Assembly: GCA_014377245.1 (NCBI GenBank)
Contig: JACMPX010000041.1
Span: 1-34,107 of the forward strand
DNA from: Candidatus Altimarinota bacterium
Lineage (GTDB): Bacteria; Patescibacteriota; Gracilibacteria; BD1-5; UBA2023
Direction of reading: 5' to 3'
Length of the DNA: 34,107 nt
Below the pieces are notes generated by a model. That model was not told the origin of the DNA. It saw only the letters and a program-made list of their open reading frames with translations, and made no database searches. This document shows positions 29,615-34,107 of the stretch, in pieces. Both the position numbers and the translations under genes were made by a program. Every line of letters begins with the position of its first letter. Position 1 is the stretch's first letter.

Positions 29615-31396
29615 TTACGCCAATTTCTCAAACTCCTCTACCATTTTCTCTACTTCTCGTAGTCCTGACTGATAGAACTCTGGTGATGCAATATCTATAC
29701 CATAGCGACTGAGGAGGTCGCGTGGACGCTCAGATCCACCAGAGCGAAGGATATCCTTGTAGTCCTCTACTGAGAGGGACCCCTCTTGTACCTTATTATA
29801 GAGAGCAAATGTGAGCAAATTACCAAATGCGTAAGCATAACAATAAAATGGCGTATGGAATATATGAGGTATCATAGACCATCCACTCTCGCTCTCTGCA
29901 TCGATATCATAGACAACTACTCCACCATAGAGCTTATCTTGATGTAATCTCCAAAGTATATTGAGATCCTTATATGTGAGCTCAGATCCACTATGTATCT
30001 GAGTATGTACGTCACGTTCGAACGCGACATATTGCACCTGACGAAAAATTGTCGAGAATATATCTCCGAGTCGCTCATTGAGATACTCTCTGTATTCTTC
30101 AGGTGTGACGAGGGATTTTACCTTTTCACCCAAGAGCATCTCAGAGAAAATTGAAGCCGTCTCTGCCATCGAGAGAGCTGAGTCATAAACAGGAGCCTCT
30201 TGTCACTGAGAGAGATAGCCATGGATAGCATGTCCGAGCTCATGTGAAATAGTAGAGACGTCTCTGAGTTTACCAGTGAAGTTGAGGAGCACGAATGACT
30301 CTTCTCATTTACGATATGATGCGTATGCTCAGCCTCGTTTCCCTGCTCTCGGGAATACATCTATACGTTCTTCTTGTATCATCTTGAGTGAGTAGTCATA
30401 GAACTCTGCGTCAAAATCCTTCATCACACTCAAATGGAGATCATACGCCTCGTCAAATGTGAAATCCTTATCAACAATACCGAGTGGAGCACCAACGTCA
30501 TAAACAGCAAAAATATTCTCAAGTCAGAGCATTTTTGCTTTTATTTTCAAATATCTCTGGTACAGTGGGTATGCTTTTTCTACCTCTGAGAGGAGCATAT
30601 CGACGACCGCATCGTCCATTTCCTCTGATATATTGCGTTGTACCATCACAGTATCTGGATATCATCGCATCGTGATTTCGGAGCTCCAGTCTTTGACGAT
30701 ACTCGTATAGATATTACCAAGAGATATCTGAGTTTGCTTGGAGTTATATATTCGACGAAGTGAATGATATGATTCTTTTCGTATATTACGATCAATATGC
30801 TGGCGATAGCTCCTGACCTCTTCTTCTGTTAGTTTTTTCTCCTCATCGTTGATCATCATCGTGAACTCATATGAGCCCGTGAGTTCGTCATGGAGAGAGT
30901 TCGCGAGCCCTAGAGGTCGAGATTTGAGATTGAGGACTTTTTCTTCGGCTTCTAAAAGAATATATCGTATACTATCAGATGTTGATATGAGATCATTTTT
31001 GTATCTTGAGAGTGCTGGATCATTTGCCCACGTGATGATCTGATTGTATCAGATTTTTTTCCATCCTTGTGCCACAAAGAGGAGACGATTTGACGCCTCA
31101 GTATAGATATAGTCTATCTCACCCATACGCTTGGTCACTGCGAGGTCCTGAGTATCGAGAGAGGATCTGTAGAATAGATAATAGCTCGGGGTAGCCATAT
31201 CATGTGACATGATTGTATAATCATTATAAAATCACAATATTTGAGTTGTTGTTGTAAAAGTATGAAAAATATGTTCATACTTTTTTGCGAAATTATCTAC
31301 AAGCGGAAGAATATTTGCAATATCCATTGTGATTTTTGGGTCTTCGAGTCCAGTATAAAAGTAGTGGGAAAGATTCCACTTGTTTGGGTATACCAT
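29615..31396 (-). CDS. pepF: M3-family oligoendopeptidase (PepF-like)
   Basis: M3 metallopeptidases degrade short peptides in the cytoplasm. The 593-residue product has the size and plan of oligoendopeptidase F: a helical N-terminal half, then GGAYASYRKGEESF, LNFTGKLRDVSTISHELGHAI with the HELGH zinc site (residues 385-389), and downstream ALSMAETASIFSEMLL carrying the third zinc ligand glutamate. The C-terminal HTPFYCYAYAFGNLLTFALY and SGGSERPRDLL are also typical. Several UGA codons (about seven) are read as Gly, including in YLSQGQ next to the active site. It begins three bases after the exonuclease stop. It could recycle peptides taken up by an auxotroph, which is an inference. Confidence 0.95.
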
Positions 31397-31399
31397 ATA

Positions 31400-32002
31400 T
31401 TATTTTTTGAAATGTAAAAATTTGAGAAGAACTTCGCGTGTAGCGAGCATATCACCCTTAGCAGTATGTGCTTCATAGCCACTTATACCGAATTTATCAG
31501 TGAGTCATCCAGGCTTTGAGAGACTCGTACTCTGAAAAGGCAGTGGTATATTATTATATCTGGCAATAGCATTAGCTTGGTTGGCTATTGACTTGGTATC
31601 GATGATATCATTGCCGAGTGAATCCATGAGAATACTACGACGAGAACGATCGAAGATACTCGATAAAAATACTATATCAGCAGTTATATACTGTCAGACG
31701 ATAATCGGCTTGTGCTCAGGAGTGAAGTATGTTGCATAAAATCATGTGAACATATCACAGAACTCCTCATACGATCGTCATGCGGCAATACGATCCAAAG
31801 TAAATCCATTGTACTCAAGTGATGACCTATCAATAACTATATCCTCAGGAGGACAGAGGTCAATAAGAAACTCACCGATGGTCTCAAACTGAATATTGAG
31901 CACCATCATACCTACCTCGATGACTCCATGCTGAAAAGGGTTCAAACCTGTCATCTCAAGGTCCATCAGGAGGTATGTTCATTTTTGGGGTTGATTTTCC
32001 AT
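31400..32002 (-). CDS. DEDDh 3'-5' exonuclease (oligoribonuclease/DnaQ-like)
   Basis: The 200-residue protein has the DEDDh exonuclease motifs: exoI LMDLEMTGLNP (Asp, Glu), exoII IIVGQYITADIVFL, and exoIII YEAHTAKGDMLATREV (His and Asp). The EMTGL form of exo I is like oligoribonuclease (Orn), but the rest is closer in length to generic DnaQ-like exonucleases. Substrate could be short RNA or DNA ends. UGA codons after QK, AA and PG are read as Gly (three or four). ATG at 32002. It is the first gene of the long minus-strand run and has its own promoter. Confidence 0.88.
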
Positions 32003-32039
32003 GCAAAAAGACTAGGATACAAGCAGATTATTCGTATTT

Positions 32040-32067
32040 AGTGTATCGAGATTTATCTATCTGTCAA
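32040..32067 (-). promoter_or_regulatory. Sigma70-type promoter for the minus-strand run starting at 32002
   Basis: On the minus strand a perfect TTGACA (32067-32062), 16-base spacer and TACACT (32045-32040). Transcription would start about 30 bases upstream of the ATG at 32002. It is the only perfect consensus -35 I noticed next to a start in the window. Confidence 0.65.
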
Positions 32068-32073
32068 CAAATC

Positions 32074-32685
32074 ATGACCAAACAATTCATTGTACAGGAT
32101 TCCTACTTCGAAAAAGCTAAAAAACTCGGATATCGAGCTCGCAGTGCATTCAAACTCCTCGAAATCCAAGAGAAATATAATGTCATCCAACCTGAGATGA
32201 ATGTTCTCGATATAGCAGCTGCACCAGGCAGTTTTCTACAGGTAATCTCGAAAATCATCGACCTCGATCATAAAGTAGTCGGTATCGACATCACGAAGAT
32301 TGATCCCAACTTCGGTCGTCCCAATATCTACCTCCTCCAAGAGGATATATTCGAGTATGAGAAAATCCGAATCTACCTAGACTGACTCTCTATCTGACAA
32401 TTCGACCTCATTACCTCAGATATCGCCCCATCGACCACTGGGATGAGTGGTGTAGATCAGTATCGATCTGTAGAGCTCAATCTAGCGATCCTCGATGTTG
32501 CTCGGGTATTTTTGAAAAAGTGAGGCAATCTCGTGTTGAAAGTATTTGTAGGCGAAGATATAAATGATCTCATGTGACCACTCAAGGAAAATTTCATCAA
32601 AGTAAACCGATTTAAGCCAAAAGCCTGTCGCGAGCGAAGTTTTGAAGAATACTTTGTCTGTATAGGGAAAAAGGACTTGTCATAG
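32074..32685 (+). CDS. rlmE: 23S rRNA 2'-O-methyltransferase RlmE/FtsJ
   Basis: RlmE (FtsJ/RrmJ) methylates the 2'-OH of U2552 in 23S rRNA. The 203-residue product has YRARSAFKLLEI (catalytic Lys), VLDIAAAPGSFLQ (SAM-binding motif I), ITSDIAPSTTGMSGVDQYRS (catalytic Asp region) and KKGGNLVLKVFVGED (Lys). The glycines in LDGLSIG, KKGGN and LMGPL come from UGA. The final YFVCIGKKDLS is followed by TAG. An upstream in-frame ATG at 31975 would overlap the divergent gene and add unrelated sequence, so 32074 is preferred. In motif I the second Gly of the usual APGG(W/F) is Ser. Confidence 0.95.
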
Positions 32686-32690
32686 TATGA

Positions 32691-33317
32691 CTATAACCAA
32701 TCAACTATGTCAGCGATCTCAGCCTGTGTGATAGTATGCCCTATCGGATAGTATATCAGGGTCGGCAAGAGTCCGATATCTCGGACGAATCCACTTGTCA
32801 GCTCACTCGCAGCAAAAGGTATCACTCTATCCTCCGTCCCATGTCCGATGAATACCCTTTTTTTATTATATTTTCGGAGATCTATATTCGATACATCGAT
32901 CTCTGTGAGTAGACGACCAGAGAGTGCGATAATCCCACCGATTAGCTCTGGAGATCTCCATAGTACATAATAGGACATGATCGCTCCTTGACTGAAACCC
33001 ATAAGGTATATTTGCTCTGGATCTATACCATATTGCCCTATCATCTATCTAATATATGCTATGATACTCTTATATCCTCGCTCGACATCTATAGTCTGAT
33101 ACACGGGCTTCCCAGTAGAGAAATCTACAGGAAACCAAGCATATCTGCCACCTCCAAGGTCAAATGGTCACCTCAATGAGAATACAGAGTATTCCTTTGG
33201 GAAATTCGCCTCCAAAGCAAATAAATCTGCCTCATTAGATAATATCCCATGGAGCATAATAATACATTTGGATTTCTCAGTTGTGTGTGATGGGATACGG
33301 GAGAGAGAAGTTATCAT
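32691..33317 (-). pseudogene. Carboxylesterase/phospholipase-like hydrolase interrupted by an in-frame UAG
   Basis: A frame of 209 codons reads as an alpha/beta hydrolase of the carboxylesterase type: IIMLHGILSNEADLFALE (oxyanion region), FSLRGPFDLGGGRYAWFP, IYLMGFSQGAIMSYY (Ser nucleophile in GFSQG), VFIGHGTEDRVIP (Asp) and IYYPIGHTI (His). At codon 91 (33045-33047, minus strand) there is a TAG between YIR and MIGQYGIDPEQ. In related proteins the sequence continues through this point, and a C-to-T change from CAG (Gln) would explain it. A shorter product from ATG 33044 would lack the oxyanion half. It is therefore a pseudogene, a sequence error, a polymorphism or a readthrough case. UGAs elsewhere are read as Gly. 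Confidence 0.7.
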
Positions 33318-33413
33318 AAAATATTAGGTTGTGGTTATAAATCAAATTTCTCTTTGTTTTGTCATACCATAGGGATCTCTTTCAATCTCATCTTATGTGA
33401 ATTTGATAGTTTT
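33318..33413. other. Intergenic, 96 bases
   Basis: This is the gap between the DUF1653 gene stop and the start of the esterase. Nothing specific is visible; no clear promoter or terminator. Confidence 0.4.
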
Positions 33414-33743
33414 TTACTCATAATTACAAATAAAAGGGATTCCTCAGTTATACTTGAAATTGCAAAAAAATAATTTATAAACAGTCTCTAGCCAATCTAA
33501 GTGAATCTGGATCTGTACTCAGTTGTACTCTACAATAGCATCCCACATCAAGAGTGGTCGAACAGCAAATTCATATCACTTCATCCAATCATTTTCTTCT
33601 GGAATATAGAGTGGAGGATATACGACCATATCTTCATGAGTTTCTGAGTGTCGAGCTATACCGATCACCTCGTAGGTGCGGTCCACTCATCCAGAAGACT
33701 TATAGTGACGCCCGTGAGTATTTGGGAGGGGTTTATTTTGCAT
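33414..33743 (-). CDS. DUF1653-domain protein
   Basis: The 109-residue protein contains DUF1653, a small domain of unknown function common in bacteria: GRHYKSSGGVDRTYEVIGIA, RHSETHEDMVVYPPLY, and YEFAVRPLLMW near residue 70. The Gly of SGGVDR and those of WMKGYE, EYNGV and YNGGI are from UGA. Most DUF1653 proteins end soon after the VRPLxMF motif; here about 35 residues follow (QIHLDWLETVYKLFF), which look unrelated. It is between alaS and the esterase, 11 bases after the alaS stop. Confidence 0.88.
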
Positions 33744-33754
33744 AAAAATACTTA

Positions 33755-34107
33755 CTACTCCAACACCGCCTTGATCCTCCGCACCCCTGCTGATGATGAC
33801 TCTTCTTTCACAATTCGGAATTTTCCCATTTCGAGAGAGTTCTCGACATGAGGTCCACCACATAACTCCCGGGAGTATGTAGTACCATCAGCTCCCACCA
33901 TGGAATATACTTTTACGATATCTGGATATTTTTCCCAGAAAGCCCCAGAAACTCATGCTACTTGAGCTTCTTTTTTGTCCATGTTCGATATGGTCACTGC
34001 GAGACCTGAAGAGATAGCTTGATTCACATATTCCTCTACTTGTTGTATTTGTTCAGGAGTCATTTTCTCAGAATGAGTGAAGTCGAATCTCAGCCGTTCA
34101 GCGGTGA
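33755..34107 (-). CDS. alaS: Alanyl-tRNA synthetase, C-terminal part (editing domain), truncated at window edge
   Basis: About 117 residues of the tRNA-SAD/editing domain are visible: [33 protein letters not shown] and [20 protein letters not shown] with the C-x3-H zinc-binding pair, ending [14 protein letters not shown]. The Gly of VAGVSG is coded by UGA. The gene stops at a TAG with a TAA as the very next codon, directly after VRRIKAV. Typical AlaS continues into an oligomerisation/C-Ala domain of over 150 residues, so this is a short AlaS with no C-Ala. The catalytic part lies outside the window to the right, so the overall length is unknown. Confidence 0.93.

Noticed and set aside
1-34107. 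tRNA, rRNA, CRISPR array, insertion sequence or riboswitch
   Set aside because: None found on reading: the sequence is almost entirely filled by protein genes, with no cloverleaf, no regular direct repeats with spacers, and no transposase.

Overview
The window comes from a bacterium that reads UGA as glycine (translation table 25), as in Candidatus Gracilibacteria and Absconditabacteria (SR1/BD1-5/GN02) of the Patescibacteria/CPR. Read with the standard code, most genes break into pieces. Read with UGA = Gly, they become full-length, and the recovered glycines fall at invariant family positions (IDPG in RuvC, CGHYEG and RLLPG in TrmD, GGMPSAHS context in the DUF212 protein, GGH in the Nudix box). 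All recognised genes end in TAA or TAG only. Start sites almost never carry a Shine-Dalgarno motif. The choice between Gracilibacteria and Absconditabacteria cannot be made from this window.

Layout. 1-4274 (+): tail of a coiled-coil protein, greA, a DUF212 membrane protein, rlmN, a very basic small protein, a TPR protein and a YceD/DUF177-like protein. 4271-5251 (-): a FemAB/MurM-type peptidyltransferase. 5352-6994 (+): a STAS protein and a lytic-transglycosylase-like protein. 6991-14100 (-): one probable operon that starts with a lipoprotein fusing a PGRP-type amidase to SpoIID, followed by an almost complete thymidylate route (dcd, dut, folA, thyA, tmk), a Nudix hydrolase and a stand-alone PolA-type 5'-3' exonuclease. 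14160-17516 (+): two membrane proteins, the second a large multi-pass protein resembling VirB6/TrbL. 17559-18104 (-): a trypsin-like lipoprotein. 18176-20787 (+): a HolA-like Pol III delta subunit, an FKBP/SlyD-like lipoprotein and trmD.

20834-32002 (-): a tightly packed run of twelve genes behind a good sigma70-type promoter: DEDDh exonuclease, M3 oligoendopeptidase, a WGG-motif domain protein, a BPSL0067-like amidase coupled to a FemAB/GNAT-like protein, a HAD-IIB phosphatase, a hypothetical, ruvC, two membrane proteins (one bPH2-like), a phospholipase-D-like lipoprotein and a large anchored protein. 32074-32685 (+): rlmE. 32691-34107 (-): an esterase interrupted by an in-frame UAG, a DUF1653 protein, and the 3' end of a short alaS that stops right after its editing domain.

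Themes: wall remodelling (two FemAB-like proteins, a lytic transglycosylase, amidase-SpoIID, BPSL0067-like amidase), surface lipoproteins with degradative domains (protease, PLD, amidase) that would suit an epibiont or scavenger, and de novo dTMP synthesis. No rRNA, tRNA, CRISPR, insertion sequence or long repeat was seen. No stretch over 300 bases lacks a gene; the longest gap is 252 bases.
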